A stretch of 64,000 bases of DNA from Pyrodictiaceae archaeon (GCA_027036135.1 JALVSY010000016.1:472645-536644); one strand, 5' to 3'. Positions 1-9,099 are shown, numbered from the stretch's first letter. Numbers and translations: made by a program. The notes: generated from the sequence alone by a model not told the origin.

Positions 1-1
1 C

Positions 2-229
2 GAGCAGGAACCGGTGCGCGAGCTAGCCCAGAGCCTCCTCAGCCTCCACAAAGGCGCCTACATACTGCACACGGCCTTCTACGAGGGCCCAGAGCACGCA
101 GGGTTCACTGGAACCGAGGAGGCCCTCGAAACAGCGATAAGGCTCGCCGAGAAGCTCCAAGAAGTAGCGGGGCGGCTCCAAGACCTTGTTCGAAACCCTA
201 GACTGAAACGGGACATAACGAACTCCTAG
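2..229 (+). CDS. C-terminal part of a PaREP1-type protein, cut by the window edge
   Basis: The reading frame is open from the first bases and ends at 229, so the N-terminus lies outside the window. The visible part has a segment LHTAFYE followed by a long amphipathic helix. The PaREP1 protein at 17770-18369 has the equivalent LHENFYE followed by a similar helix. PaREP1/PaREP8 proteins are small helical archaeal proteins of unknown function, expanded in crenarchaea and probably HEPN-like in fold. The GTG at position 14 is an internal codon, not the start. The assignment rests on a short stretch only. Confidence 0.5.
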   Translation, partial: EQEPVRELAQSLLSLHKGAYILHTAFYEGPEHAGFTGTEEALETAIRLAEKLQEVAGRLQDLVRNPRLKRDITNS

Positions 230-247
230 ACTCGTGGGAACCAGCTG

Positions 248-1651
248 TTGACTATACGCTCAGTAATAGGTGTTCTTGTAGTTGTCCTCCTGCTAGCCAT
301 GGCATCCATAGCTTATCTTGCTACCCATCATGCTCCTAGTTCTAGCGCTCCTCATGCAAGCAGGGCTGTGAGCACTAGTACGTCTAGAGCAATCACTGAC
401 ACAGCTACGCAGCCAGTGGCCAGTAGGACGACTACGGTTATGCAGGGAGGCCTTGTTTCGCTTATTTATCGGCGCCTAGGCTACCCCATAATCCACTACT
501 ATGTCCCAAAGGAACTAGGACTAGGTAACGAGGAGGTAGCAGCAGTTTACGCAGTCCACGCCTATGGCTCGGAGGAGCCAATAGGCTACATCAATATAGA
601 GGGGCTCCTAGGCCTGAGACAGGTCCTCCGAAGAGCGCTGAGCGTGCTGGGCAGCAACTATAGCCTAGTGAGGGCAGAGTATGTACCTGGCCTCGTAGTC
701 AATGATACTCTCGTTAAGAGGCCTCGCTGGGTCCTCGTGCTCGCAAAGACCTATAAGGGGTATAGGCTCTGGCCCCGTTGCTGCGGCGATGTAGTGGCTG
801 AGGTAGACGCGCTCAACGGCTCAGTAAAGCTGCTCCAGAGAGGCAACTATATGGAGCCAAAGAGCTCGGTTCTGCTACCGAGCCAGGATAAGCTAGCCTC
901 CATGAGCCCAGAGCAACTAGTGAGGAGAGCCCTTAGGCAGATACTGAGCCTCTACAAGGGCTGGGGGAGACAAGTCCTAGAGGACGCACTGGCCAATAGG
1001 ACGCGCTACGACTATAGTATTGATCTGCGCATAGCCCGGCTAGGCGATGAGAGCAACGAACTCCTCTCAGCACAAAGCACGGTAACTAAGGAGTTCCTCG
1101 GCCAGCCCCGCCTCTACTGGGTAATAACAATAGAGGCTGACCACGTTATAGCAAGCGCACTAGTAGATGCGGTAACCGGGCGGCTTGCAAGCTACATCGT
1201 GGAGCCCCTATGGCCACGGACACCATGGGCAGAGCTACTAGTAGAGCCAACCTACCCGGGCAAACCAATCAACGTAACTAGGAGTATCAAGGGCCTCGGA
1301 GAAACAACCGTCACATTGGTACACGTGCTCCCCGTGAAGACGGGCGAGAAAGGAACCCTAGCCCTAGTAGCCTATTGGAGAACCCATGTCAACCCAGCAG
1401 CGATAAAGACAGCGCCAAAGATAATCCTAGAGCCGAAAACCATAGAGACCAAGTGGATCAAGCTAATTCCTCTCAACAACACAGTAGTCGTAGAGCCCAG
1501 CACCGGGGCAAAGAACCAAATACTCTACAAGTACAGAGTGAGCGCCAGTGCTAGCTCAGGCATATACGTGGCGGAGATAAAGCTAAGCGAACAAGTAGTA
1601 GGCTACCAAAACATCTCGCGTTGCATCCCATTAGTTATTGACATAGGTTAA
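248..1651 (+). CDS. membrane-anchored extracellular protein, unknown function
   Basis: This 467-residue protein starts at TTG 248. Residues about 5-24 form one hydrophobic anchor or signal segment. A Ser/Thr-rich linker (about 28-65) follows, then a long soluble domain. The soluble part has two stretches of the type VDALNGSV and VDAVTGRL, separated by about 190 residues. They resemble the VDAxTG turns of PepSY-type or beta-rich extracellular domains, which would suggest an internal duplication. There is no second membrane segment, so the bulk should lie outside the cell. I do not recognise the family. It is followed by an AT-rich spacer and a second secreted protein. Confidence 0.6.
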   Translation: MTIRSVIGVLVVVLLLAMASIAYLATHHAPSSSAPHASRAVSTSTSRAITDTATQPVASRTTTVMQGGLVSLIYRRLGYPIIHYYVPKELGLGNEEVAAVYAVHAYGSEEPIGYINIEGLLGLRQVLRRALSVLGSNYSLVRAEYVPGLVVNDTLVKRPRWVLVLAKTYKGYRLWPRCCGDVVAEVDALNGSVKLLQRGNYMEPKSSVLLPSQDKLASMSPEQLVRRALRQILSLYKGWGRQVLEDALANRTRYDYSIDLRIARLGDESNELLSAQSTVTKEFLGQPRLYWVITIEADHVIASALVDAVTGRLASYIVEPLWPRTPWAELLVEPTYPGKPINVTRSIKGLGETTVTLVHVLPVKTGEKGTLALVAYWRTHVNPAAIKTAPKIILEPKTIETKWIKLIPLNNTVVVEPSTGAKNQILYKYRVSASASSGIYVAEIKLSEQVVGYQNISRCIPLVIDIG

Positions 1652-1816
1652 TAGCGATGCTCCAAGACCCTGTAGAATGATTAATTAAGAACGTCTATAG
1701 CATCTTTGATGCGTAAGAATTGGTTCAGAATAATGCAATTAACGGTATGAAAATAATTAATATATGTCTCCTTTAGAGCGTATTTATACTTTGCTCTACA
1801 TGGCATTTTCACTCAA

Positions 1817-1825
1817 TTATATAAG
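1817..1825 (+). promoter_or_regulatory. TATA box of the secreted protein gene at 1847
   Basis: TTATATAAG is centred about 26 bp before the ATG at 1847. This is the archaeal TATA-to-start spacing, so the mRNA should be leaderless. The box lies before the longer TTG-initiated frame (1832) and argues against that start. Confidence 0.55.
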
Positions 1826-1846
1826 TAGTCGTTGGTGCTGCTCTAT

Positions 1847-3559
1847 ATGGTCAGTAATGTAATCAAGATGAGAGATATGATTAGATTTAAAAAGGCTATA
1901 CCGCTAGTAATCCTAGCAGTTCTCGCAGCATCCTCTCTTGCACTCTTCGTAGCCAAGATGGATGGACTTAATGAACGAGTAGTAGCCAGCGAAGCTTTTG
2001 CTAATAACCTCAAAGTAATATATATCAATAAATTGTTTGGGTCACAGAGCGCTAAAATATCGCTACAGGGAGTACCTAAGGGTTATCATATATGTGTAAG
2101 TGCATGGGGCTGGACTCCGGATAGTAGTATAGTGTCTCTCGGGAAAGCATGCTCGGCTAGCGGTACCATAGCTTTACCAGTCGATTCTATTAAGAGGTAC
2201 ATGAAGGCTTGGAAGAATTACTTGATAAGAAACAAAGATAGCCTTAACGTTGTTGAACCAGGCATACTGATTACAGTGACCCTAGTAAAGCCGGGCAAAG
2301 CTATCTATGCAGTATTTAAAGCAGTCCCTATAAACGCTAAGTACTTTCTCGAAAAGAAGGCATCATTAACTATAACTATAGGATCGGATGCAATAAAAGC
2401 AGCGCTCAAGAAACCTGTTATGACCTGGAACGAGTGGGAAAAAGCACTAGCTAGGTCAATGACTGCAAGGAAGCAAGCGCATAGTACTGAATGGCCGCCG
2501 AAGCTAGTACCCATAGGTAATGGAATATATTGGACCTACTATAAGACTATAGCTAAGAATGACGATATGTATATACCATTAGTCATAGTGAGGCTGCATG
2601 GCTATTTAAAATATCTGGAAAGAACCCAGCTGCTTCTCCAGGAATTCTTTGCCTCATACGATAAAGGCTATGTCGTCTTTACAGCAACGTATCATGTTGA
2701 TCAAGATAATGCAGGCATAAGCATAGATTATGGAGATATGGGCCCAGTCTTTAGCCTTAAGGCAAAGACGAAAGCACTTATGCAGTACCTGGATTTTGAA
2801 AGCTACTTCGCGTACAGCGATGACGCCAAAACGCTTAGGAGCATTTCTGGCCTCTATAATCACCCGCAAGTTGCTGTACTACATGTAAAGGGTAGCGATG
2901 CTATCGCAGCTATTGGTTTCAGAGGACAGAGCATTGTTGCAAAGTACTGCTTAGGCTATGAGTACCCGATAGGAGGAGGCGTTTCTATCGTTACGTGTCC
3001 GAAGAGCAATACAGCCTTTGCAACATTTACTATGTTTAGGCCCATAGTTTATAAGAACCACCTATACTACTGGGCAGAGGCTGATAGCAACCCTCACGAT
3101 GGAATCGGTGTCGCCGAGAAGGCCTTCTGGCCGATATACAATACATGGCACTACACTGAAAAGGAATTGTATGAAAAGCCGCTTTATGTCAGTTCCTCTA
3201 ATCTCACAGCAATATCCAATGCCATTCCGCTGCTCGGTGTAGGTGTGCCAGTACTACCACTTCTCATAAAGGATCCATCACCACTTCTAGCACCAGTATT
3301 CGCAGCCACACTTGGCTACACAAGCAAATCAGTAACCGTCCTTCATCTATCAGCCTCGCTATACTCCGATAAAGGTACTAATGTGGGCTTTGTAGCCAGG
3401 ATATTCGAAACACCGATGAAGCTATACTATGATGACAGAGCGTACACTATAAGCTCGCCAGTACTAGATATAGGCATATACCAAGGCGGCGGTGCGCCAC
3501 ACCCGTGCACGGCGCCTGGTACCTCATGCCCGACAAATAACAAGGGTACAGAAGCCTAG
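1847..3559 (+). CDS. secreted protein, unknown function
   Basis: The frame is open from TTG 1832, but ATG 1847 sits exactly one TATA spacing after a TATA box and is preferred (570 residues). ATG 1868 is a further option. The N-terminus is basic and then strongly hydrophobic (a signal peptide, about residues 15-36). The rest is a soluble beta-rich-looking chain with many Tyr, Trp and Gly residues and two Cys near the C-terminus (HPCTAPGTSC). There is no C-terminal membrane anchor. The gene is much more AT-rich than the phosphoesterase downstream. I do not recognise the family. A cell-surface or extracellular role is inferred only from the signal peptide. Confidence 0.6.
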   Translation: MVSNVIKMRDMIRFKKAIPLVILAVLAASSLALFVAKMDGLNERVVASEAFANNLKVIYINKLFGSQSAKISLQGVPKGYHICVSAWGWTPDSSIVSLGKACSASGTIALPVDSIKRYMKAWKNYLIRNKDSLNVVEPGILITVTLVKPGKAIYAVFKAVPINAKYFLEKKASLTITIGSDAIKAALKKPVMTWNEWEKALARSMTARKQAHSTEWPPKLVPIGNGIYWTYYKTIAKNDDMYIPLVIVRLHGYLKYLERTQLLLQEFFASYDKGYVVFTATYHVDQDNAGISIDYGDMGPVFSLKAKTKALMQYLDFESYFAYSDDAKTLRSISGLYNHPQVAVLHVKGSDAIAAIGFRGQSIVAKYCLGYEYPIGGGVSIVTCPKSNTAFATFTMFRPIVYKNHLYYWAEADSNPHDGIGVAEKAFWPIYNTWHYTEKELYEKPLYVSSSNLTAISNAIPLLGVGVPVLPLLIKDPSPLLAPVFAATLGYTSKSVTVLHLSASLYSDKGTNVGFVARIFETPMKLYYDDRAYTISSPVLDIGIYQGGGAPHPCTAPGTSCPTNNKGTEA

Positions 3560-3591
3560 GCCTTACTCTGTACTTTAAACTCCAGTATGTT

Positions 3592-4482
3592 TCATATCTC
3601 TATTTCTGCTAGTAGGTCTTCTAGTAGTTCTAGTTCGGGGAATTCGAGTACTCCTAGTTCCTCGGCGAGTACGTAGGGCTTTATCTTCGCGAGGTCTATG
3701 TCTTCTCGGAGTATTGGTGAGAGGTAGGTGTCGGGGCTTAGGCTCACTGTTGTCCCTGTCTGGTACTGGCCGACAGCAGGTAGTACTATGAGGGTTGCTC
3801 CTAGCTTCTCGTAGGGCGCTACTAGGAACGCGGGTAGCTTTGCCACGTAGCCTAGCTTGTCGCGTAGCCTTAGGCTCGGGTGCTCATGCCCCATTATGAC
3901 GACGTCCACGCCGCCGGGGTAGTTGCCCTCGGGCTTGCGGTGACCGTGTACCACTAGTACTCCTTTCTCGTAGTACTCGTTCACAAGCTCTATACCATAC
4001 TCTCTCGTGACCAGGGGTAAGTAGTTATCATGATTACCCCTAACAATCACCACCTCGGCGCCGCGTTCCTTGACAAGATAGTCTAGTACCCTGCGGACCT
4101 CCTCCCTTTCACTCCTCAGCAACCTAGAGAAACAATGCTTAACATCACCAGCAAGGATAACCCTACTAGCCCCGGTCTCATCAAGAGCCCTTCCAAGGAC
4201 CTCAAGGGTTCTCGCAAGCTGTATCCGTGGCACAAAGAAGCCCTGCTTAGCAGCCTCCTCCTCAAACCCTAGATGAGTATCAGCAATGATGACCGCGCCG
4301 ATGCGGCGAACATAGATCGCGGGAATACTATCAACAACCTCTACGCCGGGCACCAGCTCCAAGGCCCAGATAGCCCTCCCAAGACCCAGTTCTAAGAGTA
4401 TTACCGAGCCACACCGAGCTAATATATGGTACCAGAGAAGCCTCTTGTAACCTGGCCCCAGTACCCGCGAAGCCAGAGACAT
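3592..4482 (-). CDS. ICC-type metallophosphoesterase (COG1407)
   Basis: Calcineurin-like phosphoesterase of the archaeal COG1407 type. Motifs in order are IADTHLG, AGDVKH, RGNHD, VHGH and MGHEH, the five metal-binding blocks of the fold. The family is a two-metal phosphodiesterase or phosphatase, but no substrate is established. The first 40 residues from ATG 4482 are not typical. Family members begin near ELVPGVEV, which matches a TTG at 4362 preceded by GGAGGG about 12 bases upstream and a TATA-like sequence near 4424, so 3592-4362 may be the true extent. The gene is convergent with the secreted protein and divergent from the first HEPN gene. Confidence 0.85.
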   Translation of the reverse strand: MSLASRVLGPGYKRLLWYHILARCGSVILLELGLGRAIWALELVPGVEVVDSIPAIYVRRIGAVIIADTHLGFEEEAAKQGFFVPRIQLARTLEVLGRALDETGASRVILAGDVKHCFSRLLRSEREEVRRVLDYLVKERGAEVVIVRGNHDNYLPLVTREYGIELVNEYYEKGVLVVHGHRKPEGNYPGGVDVVIMGHEHPSLRLRDKLGYVAKLPAFLVAPYEKLGATLIVLPAVGQYQTGTTVSLSPDTYLSPILREDIDLAKIKPYVLAEELGVLEFPELELLEDLLAEIEI

Positions 4483-4547
4483 GGGAGATTTAACTTTATC
4501 ACTGAGGCCCTATGGCAGCTTTGTGTGCGTGGCGGGAGTGCTTCTCT

Positions 4548-4973
4548 ATGAGTGGCGAGCTAGCTGAAGCGCTTTGGAGACGGGCCACAGTATATCTCCG
4601 CGAGGCTAAGCACCTCTACTCGGAGGGCCAATACGATGTTGCGCTAGTTATGGCTGAGCAGGCAACACAGCTAGGCATAAAGGCGGTCTATGCTAGGCTC
4701 CTTGGCGCCGTGCCGCGTGGGCATAGCCTGCGCCGCCTACTAGGCTACCTCGCCTCGGTGCTGGAGGAAGCTAGTAAGCAGGAGGAGGAGGCGATGCTTC
4801 TCCGAGACTTCGTGGCAAGTAACCGTGACTCCCTAGTCCTGCTAGAAGACGCCTATATACAGGGACGCTACGATGTACCCGGTTATACGAGGAGCGAGGC
4901 CGAGAAAGGAATTAGCACAGTAACCCAGCTACTCGAGCTACTAGGGAAGCTACTAGGGATGCGGCATGGTTAA
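4548..4973 (+). CDS. HEPN protein, partner 1
   Basis: Small helical protein of the HEPN superfamily (PF05168 type), with the pattern GQYDVALVMAEQATQL and GHSLRRLL seen in archaeal HEPN/MNT pairs. In characterised HepT/MntA pairs the HEPN protein is an RNase toxin and the MNT partner neutralises it by AMPylation. The classical R-x4-6-H catalytic motif is not visible here, so RNase activity is uncertain. ATG 4548 has GGGAG upstream. The frame is open to ATG 4512, which would add 12 residues. The stop overlaps the start of the MNT gene by 8 bases, indicating one operon. Confidence 0.85.
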   Translation: MSGELAEALWRRATVYLREAKHLYSEGQYDVALVMAEQATQLGIKAVYARLLGAVPRGHSLRRLLGYLASVLEEASKQEEEAMLLRDFVASNRDSLVLLEDAYIQGRYDVPGYTRSEAEKGISTVTQLLELLGKLLGMRHG

Positions 4974-5325
4974 CAAAGTAGACGTGCTCATGGCTAAGTG
5001 GTTCTACGAGCTACGAGACGGGTGGAGAGAAGCAGCAACCCTTGTAGCAAGGGTGGCTAAGCGCCTCTACCCAGGAGCAAAGGTATACGTGATAGGCAGC
5101 GTAGCCGAGGGCACCTTCACAGCGACAAGCGACCTAGACATACTAGTAGTACTACCCCGCGACCCAGAGCCCAGCGAGAGGCTCCGGATAAAGACAAGTA
5201 TCCTCCTACAAGCATTCGACGAGGGACTCCCCTTCCACTACCCAGTAGACCTCCACATAGCAGGGCCAAAGAAACTAACAGAATACAGGAAACACGCCAA
5301 GAAAATGATAAACATAGACCCTTAA
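4966..5325 (+). CDS. MNT nucleotidyltransferase, partner 1
   Basis: Minimal nucleotidyltransferase of the polymerase-beta fold. The signature GSVAEG...SDLDILVV (G-S, ten residues, D-x-D) supplies the nucleotide-binding and metal-binding residues. A third acidic position is plausible at VDLH. At about 119 residues it has the usual MNT antitoxin length. It overlaps the HEPN gene by 8 bases, so translation is probably coupled. By analogy with MntA it may transfer AMP to the HEPN partner. Its sequence is close to the second MNT gene at 5999-6331, consistent with local duplication. Confidence 0.85.
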   Translation: MVNKVDVLMAKWFYELRDGWREAATLVARVAKRLYPGAKVYVIGSVAEGTFTATSDLDILVVLPRDPEPSERLRIKTSILLQAFDEGLPFHYPVDLHIAGPKKLTEYRKHAKKMINIDP

Positions 5326-5591
5326 TGGAGCATGAATAGGATTGTTAATAACTTAATAACCGAGTACCCTTGTGCCCCCGGCTTACTAGTAGCTACTTTG
5401 CCCGTGTTCTTTTGCCGAGCTATAAATCCCCCTTGCCACAACTACTTTCTTAGTGAAGCTTCATTCCACTCATCCTCGTCAATAGTGTTTGCAGTTCAGG
5501 ATAAGGAGCATGTTTTGCCAATATATAATTAGGCCTATGACTTTCTTTAAGTTTCTGGAAGCTCCTTAGAGACTAGTGGTGCTAAGAATCT

Positions 5592-6002
5592 ATGAGCCAT
5601 ATAGATGAATATAAGGTTATGATTACTAGGAGTAGATGGTTCCTTGATCTAGCTAGAGAGGCGTATCGTAGGCAGCAATACGACTTAGCAGTATTTCTCG
5701 CCGAGCAAGCAGCACAGTTACGAGTAAAGGCAGCACTCATCCGCCTTGCCGGGCACTATCCACGAGTTCATAGTATCCGGTTACTATTAGGAGAGCTAGC
5801 GAAGGCAAGCGGTAATGCGGGTAAGAAGATAATAGAGTTCATTAAGAATAATCGTTCTCTCTTATCAGAGCTAGAGGATGTTTATTTAATAGCAAGGTAT
5901 GCCCCAAAACAGTACAGCCGCGAGGACGCCGATGACCTCATAACTATAGCAGAGAAAATCATCAAGCTTGTAGAGGAGACAGAGCGAGGCCAGGAGCATT
6001 GA
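5592..6002 (+). CDS. HEPN protein, partner 2
   Basis: Paralogue of the HEPN gene at 4548: the blocks QYDLAVFLAEQAAQL, VHSIRLLLGEL and ARYAPKQY line up with QYDVALVMAEQATQL, GHSLRRLLGYL and GRYDVPGY. It is 136 residues long and mostly helical. No R-x4-6-H motif is evident. A TATA-like AATATATAAT lies at about 5520 in the 266-base gap after the first pair, so this pair probably has its own promoter. The stop TGA overlaps the TTG start of the MNT gene. Confidence 0.85.
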   Translation: MSHIDEYKVMITRSRWFLDLAREAYRRQQYDLAVFLAEQAAQLRVKAALIRLAGHYPRVHSIRLLLGELAKASGNAGKKIIEFIKNNRSLLSELEDVYLIARYAPKQYSREDADDLITIAEKIIKLVEETERGQEH

Positions 6003-6331
6003 GCCTTGTCGTGGAGAGGGCTAGGATGCTAAGGGAATGGAGGAAATGGGTGCCGAGGGTAGTGGAGGTTATTAAGCAGCTATACCCTGATGCAGAGATC
6101 TACGTCATAGGCAGCGTGGCCGAGGGAACCTATACCGGGGCTAGCGACCTAGACCTCCTAGTAGTGACGAAGAACCCTCCAAGAACGCCCCGAGAAGAGG
6201 CGGAGGCGAAGACAAGGATAGAGGATCTAGCCAGCCTACCCATATACCACCCGCTCGAGATACACTTCGCGAGCCAAGAGGAGAAACAAAAGTGGCTCAA
6301 GTGGTCAAGGAAGACAATAAAACTAGCCTAG
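5999..6331 (+). CDS. MNT nucleotidyltransferase, partner 2
   Basis: 110-residue minimal nucleotidyltransferase with GSVAEG...SDLDLLVV, nearly identical in layout to the MNT at 4966. It starts at TTG 5999, sharing bases with the stop of the HEPN gene (4-base overlap), so the two are translationally coupled. It is the presumed antitoxin or modifier of the adjacent HEPN protein, by analogy with MntA/HepT. Confidence 0.83.
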   Translation: MSLVVERARMLREWRKWVPRVVEVIKQLYPDAEIYVIGSVAEGTYTGASDLDLLVVTKNPPRTPREEAEAKTRIEDLASLPIYHPLEIHFASQEEKQKWLKWSRKTIKLA

Positions 6332-6386
6332 CCCGCTACGAGGCAGCATCGCTAGTGATCGCTTCATAATATTTTGGTGATGTTGT

Positions 6387-6482
6387 GGGCCGCGGGGGAA
6401 CCCGTCCCCCACCAGCAAGGGGCCCTTAGCGGCCCCAAGCCTGTCGGGAACGGTGCGGGGGCGACAAAGCCACCCGCGGCCC
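6387..6482. ncRNA. candidate structured RNA, identity unknown
   Basis: A GC-rich block stands out in an otherwise AT-rich gap. GGGCCGCGGG (6387-6396) pairs perfectly with CCCGCGGCCC (6473-6482). Inside, GGGGCC/GGCCCC forms a 6-bp hairpin (about 6418-6435), and CCCCC-ACC can pair with GGU-GC-GGGGG. Read on the minus strand, the closing stem is followed at once by ACAACA, as in an archaeal H/ACA sRNA, and a TATA-like ACTATATT lies near 6516 at a suitable distance. The plus strand also has a TATA-like ATAATATTTT before it. The strand is therefore unresolved. It does not match tRNA, SRP or RNase P motifs that I can see. Confidence 0.45.
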
Positions 6483-6519
6483 CCCGAGTAAGCCCTAGGA
6501 CATTGTCGCTCAATATAGT

Positions 6520-6674
6520 CTCTACCTTTCATAATTTTGCGGGAGTCATGTGAAAACAATTTGTAATAGTTATTTATTGATTAAATATTAAGAAAATATA
6601 ACGATATATATATATATATACCTTCAGCATTACTATACTCAATAATAGAAGGGTATAAAGAGGTAGATTCAATA
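6520..6674. other. AT-rich gap with a TA microsatellite
   Basis: Non-coding, strongly AT-rich. It contains an alternating TA tract at about 6605-6621. It probably holds the promoter of the membrane-protein pair that starts at 6675. No other gene is supported here. Confidence 0.4.
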
Positions 6675-7445
6675 ATGCTTATAGGCAAGAAAACAATAGC
6701 CACAATAGTAATAGTGATGATAGGCATCACGTCACTCATAATACTTCATCCCTGGCGACACGGGCACAGCTCTAAGCACTATAAGGTCATAGCAATACCT
6801 TCTCTAGGAACACCTCAGGAGGCGTTTAGGGAAGGATATGTCTATGGCTACGTAGTGGGAAAGATTCTATCAATGAAGAATCCTACAGGAGGTCTGCTAA
6901 AGATAAAAGTTAAGATAACATATGTAGGGAACGCCTCAGCTCCCGAGGAGCTACTAGTAAAGCCAGTACTGGATAATGGCCTTGAGGTATCGCTCCCACC
7001 AGCTATGGCTAAAGAGATACTCATAAAGTATCAGAACAATGGTAAGGCGCTCCTAGACCTATTGTTCCGCGGAGTAATATCCTTCGACCAAGACGTGGGT
7101 GGCAGAGTCTGGGTAGAACCATCAAGATTACTTAATGTTGCCTCGGAGAAACCTATAATAGTTCATAGAAATAGCTCCGTAGTGGCAACAATACTTGTGA
7201 AACCCGCTAATTTATCACTAATAGAGCGCAAAATAGCTTGTAGCCTACTCAATGCACGTTTATCAAGAATAGGAATTAGGGGCCCTATATCCATTGATTT
7301 CGAATTATTCAATGCAATCACGGGGAAACCTGCTGCGAGGAAGGGTATGAAACTAGTCTTATTAACATGGCCGATAAGCATTCCAGCAATACAAGTATAT
7401 TATATAGCATGTATATATAACGAAGTTTATGGGGGTGGGAGGTAA
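6675..7445 (+). CDS. membrane-anchored protein, unknown function
   Basis: 256 residues with one N-terminal hydrophobic segment (about 7-25) followed by HPW and a soluble domain. The sequence is AT-rich like its downstream partner. The soluble part has the strings REGYVYGYVVGK and DQDVGGRVWVEP but no family motif that I recognise. The stop and the next start share one base (TAATG), so the two genes form a translationally coupled pair. Extracellular location is inferred from the anchor. Confidence 0.6.
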   Translation: MLIGKKTIATIVIVMIGITSLIILHPWRHGHSSKHYKVIAIPSLGTPQEAFREGYVYGYVVGKILSMKNPTGGLLKIKVKITYVGNASAPEELLVKPVLDNGLEVSLPPAMAKEILIKYQNNGKALLDLLFRGVISFDQDVGGRVWVEPSRLLNVASEKPIIVHRNSSVVATILVKPANLSLIERKIACSLLNARLSRIGIRGPISIDFELFNAITGKPAARKGMKLVLLTWPISIPAIQVYYIACIYNEVYGGGR

Positions 7446-8428
7446 TGAAGACTGGAAATAAATATCACGCCCTCATTATTCTAATAGCTGTAATAGGATT
7501 AATCATGTTTAATACCATCTTCGTTACGATTGCTTATGCTGATAACGATCACTATTATATAGGAGGATACTTTGTCCATAACGATGTTATAACCGCTACC
7601 AGGGCTATCATGGCTGCAAATATAATTTCTCTAAACCCATCGGATATACCACCTGGTAATACTTTTCAGATGGTGCTAAGCGTTGCTGGCGGCAATGATG
7701 GGGCTCCTAGTGGATGTGTTTACCAAAACTCTATCGAAGTACTCCATAACGGTACAGTCATTGTTGTGCCGCAAGTATGGAATGGCTCTACGCTACTCTC
7801 CTATAGGATAACTAATACTAATGTATCAACTGATGCTATTGCTTGGTATGTAGAGATACGGGTTCCGGGTAATGGTATAGCTTCTATGTGGCTCTATACC
7901 TATGCTACGTGGATCGAGTATGAGTATAATGCTCCTGAAAAGTGTCATCAGGATTTCAGCCTTGCGGGAACAAATTGTAGGAACGATAAACTCCTTGTAG
8001 GCGTAGAGAAGCATGGTGATTACTATGTTAAGTTCCTGCAGTTCGGTATTGAGGCTAGTAGTCACGTGGGTAGCAGCAATAATGAGTGGGAGGTGCAGAC
8101 TTATAGTATAGCCTATTATAGTAGGGGGGAATGGCATTATTTGCCTGCTAAATCAGTGCTTTCTTCAACATCAGCGATAACTTATACAAAATCCGGAGCC
8201 CTTATAATAGTAGGTGGCTTGGACTATAATAGTGTTAATATAGATAGAGCGTTTACGTATAACGATGACGTGTTCTGGCACTATACTGGTGATACGTTGC
8301 CTTCGAATACGACGCTATGGAGTGGCTCCGGCAGTATGACGCCGTATCCTTATCAGCAATCATGGGTGTTTAGCCTGCCTCCTAGCCCTCTTGGTACTTT
8401 GCAGGAGCAAGGGAATAGAACAAAGTAA
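7445..8428 (+). CDS. secreted protein, unknown function, partner of the 6675 gene
   Basis: 327 residues with a clear signal peptide (about residues 8-32, ending near AYA). The mature chain is rich in Tyr, Trp, Ser, Thr and Asn, with several N-x-S/T sequons and three or four Cys, as expected for an extracellular beta-rich protein. GGAGG lies directly before ATG 7445, which shares its A with the preceding stop. No family is recognised. Low GC content marks it as part of an island unlike the surrounding housekeeping genes. Confidence 0.6.
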   Translation: MKTGNKYHALIILIAVIGLIMFNTIFVTIAYADNDHYYIGGYFVHNDVITATRAIMAANIISLNPSDIPPGNTFQMVLSVAGGNDGAPSGCVYQNSIEVLHNGTVIVVPQVWNGSTLLSYRITNTNVSTDAIAWYVEIRVPGNGIASMWLYTYATWIEYEYNAPEKCHQDFSLAGTNCRNDKLLVGVEKHGDYYVKFLQFGIEASSHVGSSNNEWEVQTYSIAYYSRGEWHYLPAKSVLSSTSAITYTKSGALIIVGGLDYNSVNIDRAFTYNDDVFWHYTGDTLPSNTTLWSGSGSMTPYPYQQSWVFSLPPSPLGTLQEQGNRTK

Positions 8429-8472
8429 GTGCAGAGACCCCAATTTTTATTTTTCTTGTATTGTTTTCCTTA

Positions 8473-9036
8473 TTAATATTTTAGTAGTTCTTGTAGTGCT
8501 TCTTCGTGCTCCTTGCTCCATTGTTTTCGTTGCTCTAGTTCGGGTTTTACGTGGTTCTTTATTATCTCTATGAGCTTGTCTAGTAGGATTATGATGTCCT
8601 TGGCTGCTTCTTCTCGGCTTCTGTACTTGCTTAGCTCCGCATCGGGATCGGGGCCGTGGTACTGGTAGTCGTGGAGGTCTAGGGCCTTGTCTGTTGCGAA
8701 GCTATAGCCCGGTACGTGTTTCTCTATTAGTTGTCCGAGGGCTTTGAGCCTGGTTGTTGGGATGCGTGTTATTGCTTTCTCCCTTATCCATTTTGTCTCC
8801 TTCTCGGGTAGGTTCTTTGTTATCTTGTCTATGTGGAGGGCTAGTATTGCTGCTGTTAGTGCTCTCCATGCCTGGAATGCCTTACCGGCTGCGTTCCTTG
8901 TATAGCCTTGCTCTAGGAATCTTAGGGCGAGGAGGGCCTCTAGCAGTGCTTCTAGTGCGCGTGCTGAGGCGTAGGCGGCTAGGTCTCTCCTGGGCTTTGG
9001 TAGTGGCTTCTCTAGTAGCTCTGGACTAGTAGTCAT
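8473..9036 (-). CDS. PaREP1-like protein, paralogue A
   Basis: 187-residue helical protein. Its blocks EKPLPKPRRD, YTRNAAGKAFQAWRAL, LHDYQYHGPDPD and EEALQEL are shared with the proteins at 33933 and 41727 in this window. These are PaREP1/PaREP8-type archaeal proteins, expanded in crenarchaea, with unknown function and a likely HEPN-like fold. The highly conserved HDYQYHGPDPD segment could hold an active or binding site. It is convergent with the secreted protein upstream; the gap between them is only about 44 bases. Confidence 0.75.
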   Translation of the reverse strand: MTTSPELLEKPLPKPRRDLAAYASARALEALLEALLALRFLEQGYTRNAAGKAFQAWRALTAAILALHIDKITKNLPEKETKWIREKAITRIPTTRLKALGQLIEKHVPGYSFATDKALDLHDYQYHGPDPDAELSKYRSREEAAKDIIILLDKLIEIIKNHVKPELEQRKQWSKEHEEALQELLKY

Positions 9037-9099
9037 CCCTGTTCCCGCTCTCTTAGTGCACGGGGTGCCTGGTTATACCCTTGTGCTCTACTCGCCGGG

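Noticed and set aside
5332..5532. 66-codon frame between the first two HEPN/MNT pairs
   Set aside because: Composition and sequence are not protein-like, it overlaps the likely promoter of the second pair, and there is no ribosome-binding site.
6323..6559. 78-codon minus-strand frame
   Set aside because: It runs through the strongly structured RNA-like block, and its codon pattern follows the GC-rich stems; an RNA explanation is better.
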